A stretch of DNA of 64,000 nt from positions 2,937,380 through 3,001,379 of the forward strand of contig NZ_LMET01000001.1 in the NCBI RefSeq assembly GCF_001426485.1, in the 5' to 3' direction. The notes beneath the pieces are model-generated. The model saw nothing but the letters and a program-made list of their open reading frames with translations. It made no database searches and was not told the origin of the DNA. The stretch comes from Aeromicrobium sp. Root472D3 (GTDB taxonomy: Bacteria > Actinomycetota > Actinomycetes > Propionibacteriales > Nocardioidaceae). The position numbers were made by a program, and so were the translations under genes. Each line of letters opens with the position of its first letter. Within the stretch, counting starts at the first letter, position 1. This document shows positions 35,123 through 43,881 of the stretch, in pieces.

Positions 35123-36121
35123 ATGACACGACTCCCGTCGATCGCCGTCCTGTCGCTCGGCGGGACGATCGGTGCACGGGTCGACCACCGTGGCTCCGGC
35201 GCGACCCTCGACGCCGGCGCGCACGACCTGGTGGCGGGGATCCCCGTGCTCGGCGAGATCGCCGATCTGGAGGCCCGGACGGTCGTCAGCACGATGTCGG
35301 CCGATCTCGACATCGTGGACGTCGTCGACCTGGCCGACCGGATCGGGCGGCTGGTGGAGGGCGGCACCGAGGGTGTGGTCGTCACACAGGGCACCGACAC
35401 CCTCGAGGAGACCGCCTACCTGCTCGACCTGCTGCTCGCGGTCGACGTCCCCGTCGTCGTGACGGGCGCCATGCGCAACCGGGGACGTCCCGGCGAGGAC
35501 GGTCCCGGCAACCTGGTGACGGCGGTGCGGGTCGCAGCGGCCGGGTCCGCCCGCGGGCTCGGCGTGCTCGTCGTCCTCGACGACGTGGTCCTGCTCGCGC
35601 GGCACGCGCACAAGGCGCACACCTCCGCGACGGGGGCCTTCGCGGCGGCCGGTGCCGGACCGATCGGGTTCGTCGTCGAGGACCGGGTGCGCATCACGGT
35701 GCGTCCCACGGCCCGATCACCTCATGTGCCGATCGCGGCGGGTGCACCGATCGCATCGGTCGAGCTGGTGACCTTGACGCTCGGCGCCGACGACCGGCTG
35801 CTGCGGGCGGTGCCCGGGTTGGGTCACGACGGGCTCGTGGTCGCCACGTACGGCGCGGGGCACGTGCCGGCACGGCTGGTGCCGGCTCTGGCCGATCTCG
35901 CCGACCGCATGCCGGTCGTGTTCTCGTCGCGCACGGGTGCCGGCGAGCTGTACCGGCGGACGGGCGACTACCCGGGGTCGGAGCAGGACCTCCTGTCACA
36001 CGGACTCGTGTCGGCCGTCGGGCTCGATCCCCTCAAGGCCCGCCTCCTCCTCACCCTGCTGCTCACGTCCGGCTCCCCGGTCGGCCGGCTGCCGGACGTG
36101 TTCGAGGCGGCGAGCGGCTAG
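35123..36121 (+). CDS. Asparaginase family amidohydrolase
   Basis: The product is 332 residues of the bacterial L-asparaginase family. The first catalytic threonine is in LSLGGTIGARVDH near residue 14, and the second with its Asp is in VVTQGTDTLEETAYLLD near 89. VVTGAMRNRG and DGPGNLVTAVRVA follow. The catalytic lysine is seen in ARHAHKAHTSATGAF. Without a signal peptide it is cytoplasmic. Canonical activity is Asn to Asp plus ammonia, but beside a cyclic-amide hydrolase it could act as a half-amidase on the ring-opened product. The gene starts four bases after the deacetylase-like stop. The stop is six bases from the convergent methionine synthase. Confidence 0.88.
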   Translation: MTRLPSIAVLSLGGTIGARVDHRGSGATLDAGAHDLVAGIPVLGEIADLEARTVVSTMSADLDIVDVVDLADRIGRLVEGGTEGVVVTQGTDTLEETAYLLDLLLAVDVPVVVTGAMRNRGRPGEDGPGNLVTAVRVAAAGSARGLGVLVVLDDVVLLARHAHKAHTSATGAFAAAGAGPIGFVVEDRVRITVRPTARSPHVPIAAGAPIASVELVTLTLGADDRLLRAVPGLGHDGLVVATYGAGHVPARLVPALADLADRMPVVFSSRTGAGELYRRTGDYPGSEQDLLSHGLVSAVGLDPLKARLLLTLLLTSGSPVGRLPDVFEAASG

Positions 36122-36127
36122 TCCGGG

Positions 36128-37102
36128 TCAGCCCTCGAGGCGCTCGGCCGCGGCGGCGGCCAGCGTCAGTGCACGGGCGGCCCACTGGGGCGAGGCCCCG
36201 GCCAGGCCGCACGTCGGCGAGACCACGAGGCGGTCGGAGTGCTGCTCGACGTCGAAGCCGAAACGGTCGAGGAACGTCCGCACCCGGGCCGCGAGGTCCT
36301 GGTCGGACGACGCCGCGGCATCGGTCGACGGGACGACCCCGAACCACAGGTCGACGCCCTTCTCGAACGACTCGGCCCACACGTCGTCGGGCCGCACGAG
36401 CGACAGGTCGAACGCGATCGCCGTGAACCCCGCTCCCGCCAGCAGCTCGACCGGGACGTCGGGCGCGCACGAGTGCACGACGGGCCGGGCTCCCCCGGCG
36501 ACGATCGCGTCGACGACGGTGCGCAGGATCGCGTCGGCCTCGGGCGGGTGGACGCTGCGGTGTCGCGAGAACCCGCTGGCCGTGGGGATGCCGCCCGTCA
36601 GCACCGCGGCGATCGCGGGCTCGTCGACCTGCACGACGAGATCGGCGTCCGCGAACCGGCGGCGGACGTCCGCGACGTGACCCCGCAGGCCCTCGGCCAG
36701 CGACTCGCCGATCTCGCGCCGGGCGCCGTGGTCGGCGAGCATCTTGTCACCGCGGGGACGCTCGACCGTCGCGGCGAGCGTCAGCGGGCCCGTGACCTGG
36801 ATCTTGAGCGGGCCGGTGTGCCCCTGCGCGAGCTCCTCGGCGACGTCGAGGTCCTGCGCGAGCAGCGACCGCGCCCGCCGCACGTCGCCGCCCTCGCCGA
36901 CGCCGACGCGCCAGCCGTCGGGCTGCAGATCGGCCTCGAGCCCCGACAGCAGCGACAGCGTCCGGCCGATCATGCCGGCGTGGATGCCGCGCCCCGGCAG
37001 CTCGGGCACGAACGGCAGGTCGCCGACGGTGTCGAGCACGACCCGCAGCGACTCGGTGAAGTCGGTGCCGGGCATCGAGCCGATGCCGGTGGCGAGCGCC
37101 AT
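36128..37102 (-). CDS. MetE-C-terminal-like methionine synthase
   Basis: The 324-residue product corresponds to the catalytic C-terminal half of cobalamin-independent methionine synthase. It starts ATGIGSMPGTDFTES. Zinc-ligand motifs are VVHSCAPDVP (His and Cys) and VVSPTCGLAGASPQWA (Cys), with a glutamate in VQVDEPAIAAVL. It probably transfers a methyl group to homocysteine or a similar thiol; short versions in actinobacteria have not all been tested and the methyl donor may differ. It lies downstream of mnmA on the same strand with a 123-base structured gap. ATG 37102 begins the conserved GIGSMPG block. Confidence 0.8.
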   Translation of the reverse strand: MALATGIGSMPGTDFTESLRVVLDTVGDLPFVPELPGRGIHAGMIGRTLSLLSGLEADLQPDGWRVGVGEGGDVRRARSLLAQDLDVAEELAQGHTGPLKIQVTGPLTLAATVERPRGDKMLADHGARREIGESLAEGLRGHVADVRRRFADADLVVQVDEPAIAAVLTGGIPTASGFSRHRSVHPPEADAILRTVVDAIVAGGARPVVHSCAPDVPVELLAGAGFTAIAFDLSLVRPDDVWAESFEKGVDLWFGVVPSTDAAASSDQDLAARVRTFLDRFGFDVEQHSDRLVVSPTCGLAGASPQWAARALTLAAAAAERLEG

Positions 37103-37162
37103 GGTGGTCCTGTCTGTCGGAGGGGCGGTGACGGTGCGACGTGTCCCGGCCGCGGCCGGTGA

Positions 37163-37199
37163 GCCGGCGACGTGTCGAGGCCTGGGACAGGTCGCCGGC
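37163..37199. other. Inverted repeat in the gap between mnmA and methionine synthase
   Basis: GCCGGCGAC (37163-37171) and GTCGCCGGC (37191-37199) are exact reverse complements with 19 bases between. GACGTGTC is repeated next to them. The element lies in the 5' region of the methionine synthase gene on the minus strand. It may be a terminator, a processing site or a regulatory leader; no U-tract is present. Confidence 0.5.
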
Positions 37200-37225
37200 A
37201 CACCGCCTCGCGGCGGGAAAGGACG

Positions 37226-38314
37226 CTAGGGCACCGCCACGCGGGCGGTCGACGCGATCGTGGCGGAGCCGACGACGCGCGTGCCGTCGTAGACGACGCA
37301 CGCCTGGCCCGGTGCGATGCCACTGGCGGGGTCGAGCAGCTCGACCGACACCCTGCCGTCGACGACGCCCAGCCGCGCCCGGTGCTCGTCACCGTGGGCG
37401 CGGAGCTGGACCGTGCAGTCGAGCGTCCCCGTGGGCGGGGTGCCGCACCACAGCGGCTTGACGCACTCGAGGGCGTCGACGAGCAGCGCCTCGCGCGAGC
37501 CGACCGTCACGGTGCCGCTGACGGGCTCGATGTCGAGCACGAACCGGGGCTTGCCGTCGTCGGCGGGCACGCCGAGACGCAGACCGCGCCGCTGGCCGAT
37601 CGTGAACGCGTACGCCCCGTCGTGCTCGCGCAGCACCGCACCGTCCTCGTCGACGATCGTGCCCGGCCTCGGCCCGAGCTTCTCGCTGAGCCAGCCGGCG
37701 TTGTCGCCGTCGGGGATGAAGCAGATGTCGTGGCTGTCGGGCTTCTGCGCGACCTGGATGCCGCGGGCCGCCGCCTCGACGCGCACGACGTCCTTGGTCG
37801 TGTCGCCGAGCGGGAACAGCGAGTGAGCGAGCTGCTCCTGCGTCAGGACGCCCAGGACGTACGACTGGTCCTTGCCGTGGTCGATCGCGCGGTGCATCTC
37901 GATCGTGCCGTCCGCGGAGGTGCGCAGCTGCGCGTAGTGGCCCGTCGCGACGGCGTCGAAGCCCAGCGCCAGCGCGCGGTCGAGCACGGCGGCGAACTTG
38001 ATCTTCTCGTTGCAGCGCAGGCACGGGTTGGGCGTGCGACCCGCCGTGTACTCGGCGATGAAGTCGTCGACGACGTGGTCGGCGAACTCCTCGCTCATGT
38101 CCCACACGTAGAACGGGATGCCGAGCGCGTCGGCCGCGCGCCGGGCGTCGCCGGCGTCCTCGATCGAGCAGCACCCGCGGGCCCCCGAGCGGTACGAGCG
38201 GGGGTTGCGGCTCAGCGCGAGGTGCACGCCCGTGACGTCGTGCCCCGCGTCGACCGCGCGCGCCGCCGCGACCGCCGAGTCGACGCCGCCCGACATCGCC
38301 GCGACGACCCTCAT
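37226..38314 (-). CDS. mnmA: tRNA-specific 2-thiouridylase
   Basis: MnmA adds sulfur at C2 of U34 in Lys, Glu and Gln tRNAs. The 362-residue product has the PP-loop [20 protein letters not shown] near residue 5 and the catalytic cysteines in [12 protein letters not shown] near 97 and [12 protein letters not shown] near 190. GHYAQLR and GQRRGLRLG are also conserved, and the C-terminal beta domain is complete. ATG 38314 overlaps the cysteine desulfurase stop (ATGA), so the sulfur donor and the thiolase are made together, a conserved actinobacterial pair. An ambiguous region upstream in the same frame is overlap with the desulfurase gene. Confidence 0.96.
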   Translation of the reverse strand: MRVVAAMSGGVDSAVAAARAVDAGHDVTGVHLALSRNPRSYRSGARGCCSIEDAGDARRAADALGIPFYVWDMSEEFADHVVDDFIAEYTAGRTPNPCLRCNEKIKFAAVLDRALALGFDAVATGHYAQLRTSADGTIEMHRAIDHGKDQSYVLGVLTQEQLAHSLFPLGDTTKDVVRVEAAARGIQVAQKPDSHDICFIPDGDNAGWLSEKLGPRPGTIVDEDGAVLREHDGAYAFTIGQRRGLRLGVPADDGKPRFVLDIEPVSGTVTVGSREALLVDALECVKPLWCGTPPTGTLDCTVQLRAHGDEHRARLGVVDGRVSVELLDPASGIAPGQACVVYDGTRVVGSATIASTARVAVP

Positions 38315-39516
38315 GACCCGCTCCGGACGAGCGAGGCCCGGCGCGCCCGCTGGTGCACCGCCGGCAGCGCCGCCAGCACGCGGTCGACGTCGGCCTCGGT
38401 CGACGTGTGACCGAGGCTGAACCGCAGCGACCCGCGGGCCGCGACGTCGTCGTAGCCCATCGCGAGCAGCACGTGGCTGGGCTGCGGAACCCCCGCGGCG
38501 CACGCCGAGCCGGTCGAGCACTCGATGCCCTGGGCGTCGAGCAGCATCAGCATCGCGTCGCCCTCGCAGCCCGGGAACGTCACGTGCGCGATGTTCGGCA
38601 GCCGGTGGTCGACGCCCGGCTCGGGGTCGCCGTTGACGATCGCGTCGGGCACCGTCTCGACGATGCCCTCGACCAGCCGGCGGCGCAGCCGCTCGATGCG
38701 CTCGACGGTCTCGCGCTGCCGCGACACCGTGACGTCGACGGCCGCGGCGAACGCGGCGATCAGGGCGACGCTGACGGTGCCGGACCGCAGGTCGCGCTCC
38801 TGCCCGCCACCGTGCAGCAGGGGCGTCGCGTCGAGCTCGCGCGCGATGACCAGCGCACCGACACCGACGGGGCCGCCGAGCTTGTGGGCCGTGACGGTCA
38901 TGGCGTCCAGACCCGTGCCGGCGAAGTCGAGCGGCACGTAGCCGGCCGCCTGCACGGCGTCGCTGTGGACGGGGATGTCGTGGGCGCGGGCGATCGCGAC
39001 GACGTCGGCGATGGGCTGGATCGTGCCCATCTCGTTGTTGGCCCACATCGTCGTGACGGCCGAGACGCTGGCCGGGTCGCGCTCGACCGCGGCGCGCAGG
39101 TCGTCGACCACGATGCGTCCCTGCTTGTCGACCGGTGTCATCTCGACCTCGGCCCCCTCGTGCTGGGCCAGCCACGTGACGGGGTCGAGCAGGGCGTGGT
39201 GCTCGATCGAGCTGAAGACGATCCGCTGGCGCGCCGGGTCCTTCGCGATGCGCGACCAGTACATGCCCTTGATGGCCAGGTTGTTGGCCTCGGTGCCGCC
39301 CGAGCAGAACACGACCTCGCTGGGGCGGGCGCCGAAGCGCTCGGCGATCAGCTCGCGGGCCTCCTCGACGGTGCGGCGTGCGGCCCGGCCGGACGCGTGC
39401 AGCGACGAGGCGTTGCCCGTCACGCCCATCTGCTCGGCCATCGCGGTGATCGCCTCGGGCACCATCGGCGTGGTCGCCGCGTGGTCGAGGTAGGCGGTGG
39501 TGGGTGTGGACGTCAT
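38311..39516 (-). CDS. Cysteine desulfurase (IscS/NifS-like)
   Basis: This PLP enzyme takes sulfur from cysteine for tRNA thiolation and possibly Fe-S clusters. The 401-residue product has [16 protein letters not shown] at the start, [15 protein letters not shown] near residue 72, and the PLP lysine in [15 protein letters not shown] near 205. The active-site cysteine is in [20 protein letters not shown] near 335. [11 protein letters not shown] supplies the stacking histidine. It is coupled to mnmA by a four-base overlap, which suggests that tRNA 2-thiolation is a main use. The length is normal for the family. Confidence 0.95.
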   Translation of the reverse strand: MTSTPTTAYLDHAATTPMVPEAITAMAEQMGVTGNASSLHASGRAARRTVEEARELIAERFGARPSEVVFCSGGTEANNLAIKGMYWSRIAKDPARQRIVFSSIEHHALLDPVTWLAQHEGAEVEMTPVDKQGRIVVDDLRAAVERDPASVSAVTTMWANNEMGTIQPIADVVAIARAHDIPVHSDAVQAAGYVPLDFAGTGLDAMTVTAHKLGGPVGVGALVIARELDATPLLHGGGQERDLRSGTVSVALIAAFAAAVDVTVSRQRETVERIERLRRRLVEGIVETVPDAIVNGDPEPGVDHRLPNIAHVTFPGCEGDAMLMLLDAQGIECSTGSACAAGVPQPSHVLLAMGYDDVAARGSLRFSLGHTSTEADVDRVLAALPAVHQRARRASLVRSGS

Positions 39517-39569
39517 GGCACGACCAGCGTAGTCCGCGCCCCGTAGGACGTCAGCCGCCGCACTCGCCG

Positions 39570-40616
39570 CTACTCGTCGAGCCCCGCCGCGGCGAACGAG
39601 ATGCCGATCTGACGCCTGATCTCGTCGGACGCCTCGAGCGACGCGATCGAGGCGCTGAGCGGACGGACCGGCGTCTCGCGCTCCCCCGCCGCGATGCGTC
39701 GCGCGGCGTCGGTGGCCTGGAAGTGCAGTCCACCGACCTGGTCGCCGTGGGGCTCGTCGTACGTCAGCGTCGCGCTGCGGTCGGCGGAGGTGACCGTGAT
39801 CGGGCCCGGCGAGTTGTGCAGGGCCTCGACCGTCACGACGCCCTCGCTGCCGATGATCGTGATCTCGTTGCGCGGCCAGCCGTGCAGCGTCGTCGCGACG
39901 ACCGACATCGTGCCGCCGTCGTGCAGCATCGTCGCGCCGAGCTGTCCGTTGACGCCCCGGTCGTCCGGCACGCCGGCGGCCGCCACGGACGTCGCCGGCC
40001 CGAGCAGCGACGTGACGTAGGCCAGCGGGTAGGTGCCGAGGTCGAGCAGGGGCCCGCCCGCCAGCGACGCGTCGAAGATGCGGTGGTCGTCGGGGAAGAA
40101 CTCGCCGTAGACCGTGTGCACGGACCGCAGCCGACCGATCGCATCGGCGTCGAGCAGCTGGCGCAGGACGTCCCACTTCGGCAGGAACAGCGTCCAGAGG
40201 GCCTCGGCGCAGAACACGCCCGTGCGCTCGGCGACGGCCGCGATCTGCCGGGCCTGGTCGGCGCTGATCGCGATGGGCTTCTCGACCAGCACGTGCTTGC
40301 CGGCCTCCATGCTCATGACCGCGTGCTCGAGGTGCGACGGGTGGGGCGTCGCGACGTAGACGATGTCGACGTCGTCGAGCGCGACGAGCTCCTCGTACGA
40401 GCCGACGGCCGTGGGGATGCCGTACCGGTCGGCGAAGTCACGGGCCCGGTCGGCCGATCGCGAGCCGACCGCCGCGACGACCTGCGTCGTGTGGGCCTGC
40501 AGCGACTCGACGAACCGCTCGGCGATCCACCCCGGACCCATGACGGCCCAGCGCAGCGGCGGCGCGTCGCGCGGGTCGGGCGTGCGGGGCGTGGGCAGGA
40601 CGGTCGGGAACGTCAT
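39570..40616 (-). CDS. Gfo/Idh/MocA family oxidoreductase
   Basis: The product is 348 residues. The Rossmann part starts LRWAVMGPGWIAERFVESL near residue 22, and the hallmark catalytic lysine is in GKHVLVEKPIAISADQARQIA near 112. The second domain has FPDDHRIFDASLAGGPLLDLGTYPLAYV, with the conserved G-G-G/D-L-G-x-Y pattern. Members oxidise or reduce hydroxyl groups of sugars, inositols or biliverdin using NAD(P). ATG 40616 overlaps the upstream luciferase-like stop by four bases, so the two form an operon. The substrate is unknown. Confidence 0.87.
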   Translation of the reverse strand: MTFPTVLPTPRTPDPRDAPPLRWAVMGPGWIAERFVESLQAHTTQVVAAVGSRSADRARDFADRYGIPTAVGSYEELVALDDVDIVYVATPHPSHLEHAVMSMEAGKHVLVEKPIAISADQARQIAAVAERTGVFCAEALWTLFLPKWDVLRQLLDADAIGRLRSVHTVYGEFFPDDHRIFDASLAGGPLLDLGTYPLAYVTSLLGPATSVAAAGVPDDRGVNGQLGATMLHDGGTMSVVATTLHGWPRNEITIIGSEGVVTVEALHNSPGPITVTSADRSATLTYDEPHGDQVGGLHFQATDAARRIAAGERETPVRPLSASIASLEASDEIRRQIGISFAAAGLDE

Positions 40617-41716
40617 GGGGTGCCTTTCGCGGCGGTGTGGTCGTGGGGGTGCTCCTGCAGCGCGGCGTGCACGAGCGGCGCGACCTCGCGACCGTACAGC
40701 TCGATGCTGTGCATCAGCGTCTCGTGCGGCAGCGCGCCGTTGCTGAACTTCAGGTCGAAGCGGTCGAGGCCGAGGATGCGGACGTTGCGAATGATCTTGT
40801 CGGCCACGGTCCGCGGCGATCCGACGTACACCGCGCCCTCGGGCCCGGCCGCCGCCTCGAACTCACCGCGCGTCGGCGGGGGCCACCCGCGCTCGCGACC
40901 GATGCGCTCGCGCTGCTTCGCGAAGTGCGGCCAGAGCTCGTCGCGCGCCTGCTCGTCGGTGTCGGCCACGTGGCCCGGCGAGTGCACGCCGATCGGCAGC
41001 CGCGGCTGTCCGAGCTGGTCGAGCGCGCGCCGGTACAGGTCGGTGAACTGGGCGAACTGCGCCGGCGGCCCGCCGATGATCGCGAGCATCAGCGGGATGC
41101 CGTAGCGCGCGGCCCGCACGACCGACTCGGGGCTGCCGCCCACGCCGATCCACGTCCGCAGCGAGCCCGCCGCGGTCTTCGGGAACACGTGCTGGTCGAC
41201 CAGCGGCGGCCGCAGACGCCCCTGCCACGTGACGGGACCCTCGGTGCGCAGCGCCGCGAACAGGTCGAGCTTCTCGCTGAACAGCTCCTCGTACTGCGCG
41301 AGGTCGAGCCCGAACAGCGGGAACGACTCCGTGAACGAGCCGCGTCCGAGGATCACCTCGGCCCGTCCGTCCGACACGGCGTCGAGCGTCGCGAACCGCT
41401 CGTACACGCGGATCGGGTCGTCGGAGCTCAGCACCGTGACGGCGGTGCCGAGCCGGATCTGCGTCGTGCGCGACGCGATGGCCGCCAGCACGACCTCGGG
41501 GGCGCTGACCGCGAAGTCGTCGCGGTGGTGCTCGCCGACGCCGAAGAACGACAGACCCAGCCGGTCGGCGAGCACGGCTTGCTCGACGATGTCGCGGATG
41601 ACCCGGTCGTACGGCAGCGGACGGCCGTCGGGCCCCGCCGTCACGTCGCCGAAGGTGTCGAGACCGAGCTCGAGGCGGGCCGGCGCCGTGCCGGACGGAC
41701 GATCAGCAGGTGGCAT
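40613..41716 (-). CDS. LLM-class flavin or F420-dependent oxidoreductase
   Basis: The product is 367 residues of the bacterial luciferase-like superfamily. SFFGVGEHHRDDFAVSAPEVVLAAIASRT near residue 55, IRLGTAVTVLSSDDPIRVYERFATLD near 90 and GRAEVILGRGSFTESFPLFG are characteristic. The C-terminal GSPRTVADKIIRNVRILGLDRFDLKFSNG closes the barrel. The flavin is FMN or F420; actinobacteria use both, and the sequence does not decide. ATG 41716 begins a Pro-rich short N-terminus before the first strand. It is the first gene of a two-gene operon with the Gfo/Idh/MocA gene. Confidence 0.85.
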   Translation of the reverse strand: MPPADRPSGTAPARLELGLDTFGDVTAGPDGRPLPYDRVIRDIVEQAVLADRLGLSFFGVGEHHRDDFAVSAPEVVLAAIASRTTQIRLGTAVTVLSSDDPIRVYERFATLDAVSDGRAEVILGRGSFTESFPLFGLDLAQYEELFSEKLDLFAALRTEGPVTWQGRLRPPLVDQHVFPKTAAGSLRTWIGVGGSPESVVRAARYGIPLMLAIIGGPPAQFAQFTDLYRRALDQLGQPRLPIGVHSPGHVADTDEQARDELWPHFAKQRERIGRERGWPPPTRGEFEAAAGPEGAVYVGSPRTVADKIIRNVRILGLDRFDLKFSNGALPHETLMHSIELYGREVAPLVHAALQEHPHDHTAAKGTP

Positions 41717-41740
41717 GCGTCCATCGTAGGGAGGCGCCTG

Positions 41741-42178
41741 GTGCAGACTGACGTCGTGCTCGAGATCGTCATCATCGTCATCGCGGGTCTGCTGCTGGGC
41801 ATGCTCGCCTTCGCCCTGGTGGGCCTCACGCGCGTGCGGTCGTTGCGGACCCGCCACCGCCAGCGGCTCGCGACCATCGACCCCCGACACTCCGAGCCCG
41901 CGAGCCTCGTGGGCCTGGCGTCGGAGGGACGGCTGCAGACGCGCGGCATGGGCACGCTGGCCGTCGGCGACTCGCACCTGCTGTTCGCCCAGCTGCTGCC
42001 CGAGCGCGACATCCTCGTGCCGCGCGACGCGATCTCGTCGGCGCGCGCGACGCGGCACTTCCTGGGCAAGACCACGGGGGCCGATCTCCTGGTGGTCACG
42101 TGGGACGTCGACGGGCTCGCGGACGCCGCCGCGTTCTCGGTGCCCGACGTCGCGGCGTGGCGCGACCGCCTGGCCTGA
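41741..42178 (+). CDS. Membrane-anchored protein with PH-like domain
   Basis: The product is 145 residues from GTG 41741, which has AGGGAGG six bases upstream and is thereby preferred over the GTG at 41756. An N-terminal membrane helix (VVLEIVIIVIAGLLLGMLAFALVG) is followed by a basic stretch. A small beta-rich domain, ASEGRLQTRGMGTLAVGDSHLLFAQLLPERDILVPRDAI, resembles bacterial PH-like domains in its strand pattern. Function is unknown. It is divergent from the luciferase-like gene, with 24 bases between the two starts. Confidence 0.7.
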   Translation: MQTDVVLEIVIIVIAGLLLGMLAFALVGLTRVRSLRTRHRQRLATIDPRHSEPASLVGLASEGRLQTRGMGTLAVGDSHLLFAQLLPERDILVPRDAISSARATRHFLGKTTGADLLVVTWDVDGLADAAAFSVPDVAAWRDRLA

Positions 42179-42196
42179 GCGCCGCCCCCCGACGCG

Positions 42197-42442
42197 TCAG
42201 CCGACGCGCGCCACGTGCGTCTCGGCGGCGGTGCGCACCTCGACGACCATGCCCTTGGCGAGCTGACGCCCGCGGCGGGTCTCGACCGTCCCGTCGACCA
42301 GCACGTCGCCGTCGCCGATGATGGCGCCGGCGTGGGCGCCCGAGTCGGCGAAGTTCGCGAACTTCAGGAACTGCCCGAGCCGGATCATGTCGCCGCTGAT
42401 CTCGATGACCTCGATGTCGTCGTCTCCCGCTCCGGTTCCCAT
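42197..42442 (-). CDS. Small S4-like RNA-binding protein (YbcJ type)
   Basis: The product is 81 residues. IRLGQFLKFANFADSGAHAGAIIGDGDVLVDGTVETRRGRQLAKGMVVEV is the S4-like fold of the YbcJ/YaaA group, a stand-alone RNA-binding domain tied to ribosome or translation functions in other bacteria. The N-terminal 12 residues are acidic. It is transcribed divergently from a second S4-domain gene at 42466, with 23 bases between the start codons. Confidence 0.82.
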   Translation of the reverse strand: MGTGAGDDDIEVIEISGDMIRLGQFLKFANFADSGAHAGAIIGDGDVLVDGTVETRRGRQLAKGMVVEVRTAAETHVARVG

Positions 42443-42465
42443 GCGGGCCAGTCTAGAGTCGGGGC

Positions 42466-42831
42466 ATGGACACCTCAGCGCGCGCCGACGTGTGGGTGTC
42501 GGCCGTCCGGCTCTACAAGAACCGGTCGATCGCGTCGAAGGAGTGCCGGGCGGGCCACGTGCGCATCAACGGCGCGAAGGCCAAGCCGTCGCAGCCCGTC
42601 AACATCGGCGACCGGATCGAGGCCCTGACCGAGGGCGGCCTGCGCGTCGTCGTGGTGAGCCGCATCATCGTCAAGCGGGTCGGGGCGCCCGTCGCGGTGC
42701 AGTGCTACGTCGACAAGACCCCTCCGCCCCCGCCGAAGGAGGAGGTCGCGGTCATGCCGCGGCGCGACCGCGGCGCCGGACGCCCCACCAAGCGCGACCG
42801 CCGGGCGATGGACCGGCTGCGCGGACGCTAG
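42466..42831 (+). CDS. S4-domain RNA-binding protein (Hsp15/HslR-like)
   Basis: The product is 121 residues. The S4 domain reads ARADVWVSAVRLYKNRSIASKECRAGHVRINGAKAKPSQPVNIGDRIEA and is followed by VVVVSRIIVKRVGAPVAVQCYVD. This matches Hsp15-like proteins, which bind 50S subunits carrying stalled peptidyl-tRNA in E. coli. The tail is a Pro run and Arg-rich sequence (GRPTKRDRRAMDRLRGR) that should bind nucleic acid. Its stop shares CTAG (42828-42831) with the convergent hydrolase gene. Confidence 0.87.
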   Translation: MDTSARADVWVSAVRLYKNRSIASKECRAGHVRINGAKAKPSQPVNIGDRIEALTEGGLRVVVVSRIIVKRVGAPVAVQCYVDKTPPPPPKEEVAVMPRRDRGAGRPTKRDRRAMDRLRGR

Positions 42832-43454
42832 TCGGTCAGGGCGGACGCGACGAACGCGTGGACGTCCGCGAGCTCGGCCGCCGAGATGCCGTGCGCGAGC
42901 CCCTCGTACGTCCTGTCGGTGACGTCGGCGTGCTGAGCGAGCCAGGCCGACGCCCGCTGCGTCGCATCGGGCGCGATGACCGGGTCGGCGTCGCCGTGGC
43001 CGAAGAACACCGGCACGCGACGGTCCGCGAGCGTCGCGTCGCCCGCTGCCGGCCGGTCGAGCACGAAGCCCGACAGCACGAGCCCTGCGACGAACCGCTC
43101 GGGACGGGCGCGCAGCAGCTGCGTGACCATCAGGCCGCCCTGGGAGAAGCCGAGCGGGACGACGACGCGCCTAGGTGCGACGTGCTCGTCGAGCCAGGCC
43201 AGCAGCGCGTCGGTCGAGGCCTCGACGACGGCCGGGTCGGGGCGTCCCGGCACCGCGATCGGCACCCACGCGTACGACCCCGGCCCGAGCGTCAGGGGGG
43301 CCCGGACCGATGCGAACGCCAGCCCGCCCGGCAGGTGTGGCACGAGGCTCGGCAGGTCCTGCTCGTTCGACCCGAAGCCGTGCAGCAGCAGCACCAGGGG
43401 GTCGGTGTCGGTGCCGCCGCGGACGGTGCGGGTGTCGTCGATCTGCGTCGTCAT
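42828..43454 (-). CDS. Phospholipase/carboxylesterase-type alpha/beta hydrolase
   Basis: The product is 208 residues of the short carboxylesterase group. PLVLLLHGFGSNEQDLPSLVPHLP near residue 19 and the nucleophile elbow VPLGFSQGGLMVTQLLRARPERF near 100 hold the serine. VPVFFGHGDADPVIAP and GLAHGISAAELADVHAFV hold the Asp and His. The full triad suggests an active thioesterase or short-chain esterase. ATG 43454 is preferred because the family N-terminus fits; the frame is open to 43487. It converges with the S4 gene, sharing stop bases. Confidence 0.87.
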   Translation of the reverse strand: MTTQIDDTRTVRGGTDTDPLVLLLHGFGSNEQDLPSLVPHLPGGLAFASVRAPLTLGPGSYAWVPIAVPGRPDPAVVEASTDALLAWLDEHVAPRRVVVPLGFSQGGLMVTQLLRARPERFVAGLVLSGFVLDRPAAGDATLADRRVPVFFGHGDADPVIAPDATQRASAWLAQHADVTDRTYEGLAHGISAAELADVHAFVASALTD

Positions 43455-43464
43455 GGCACCGATC

Positions 43465-43881
43465 CTAGATGCCGGTTGAACCGTCAACCAGGATCGGGAG
43501 CAGCGACTGCGAGCTGAGCGGCGCCAGCTCGACGTCGCCGGGGTCGCGCGGGTCGACCCAGCGGCACTCCGCGATCTCCGCGGCCGCCGAGGGAGCGGCG
43601 GCGTCGACCGTCACGGAGTACACCTCGGCGCGCACGACGTGGCCCGGCTCGTTGGCCGCGTCCTGCTCGAACGTGCCGACCCACGCGAACGCCTCGGCGG
43701 GCAGGTCGAGACCGAGCTCCTCCCCCAGCTCGCGGCGCAGGGTGTCGAGGGGGTGCTCCCCCGGCTCGATCTTGCCGCCGGGCTGCATGAAGGCACGGGT
43801 GCCGATCTTGCGCACCATCAGCGCGCGACCGCGGTCGTCGACGGCCAGGGCCGCGGCGACGTGGATGACGGGTGCGCTCAC
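43465..43881 (-). CDS. NUDIX hydrolase
   Basis: The product is 138 residues from GTG 43881. The NUDIX box is complete: GGKIEPGEHPLDTLRRELGEELGL has the conserved glycine, first glutamate and REXXEE pattern that binds metal. It hydrolyses a nucleoside diphosphate linked to another group; its specific substrate cannot be named. AALAVDDRGRALMVRKIG is the first strand pair. The start overlaps the LOG gene stop (GTGA at 43881-43878), so the two are cotranscribed. Confidence 0.88.
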   Translation of the reverse strand: MSAPVIHVAAALAVDDRGRALMVRKIGTRAFMQPGGKIEPGEHPLDTLRRELGEELGLDLPAEAFAWVGTFEQDAANEPGHVVRAEVYSVTVDAAAPSAAAEIAECRWVDPRDPGDVELAPLSSQSLLPILVDGSTGI

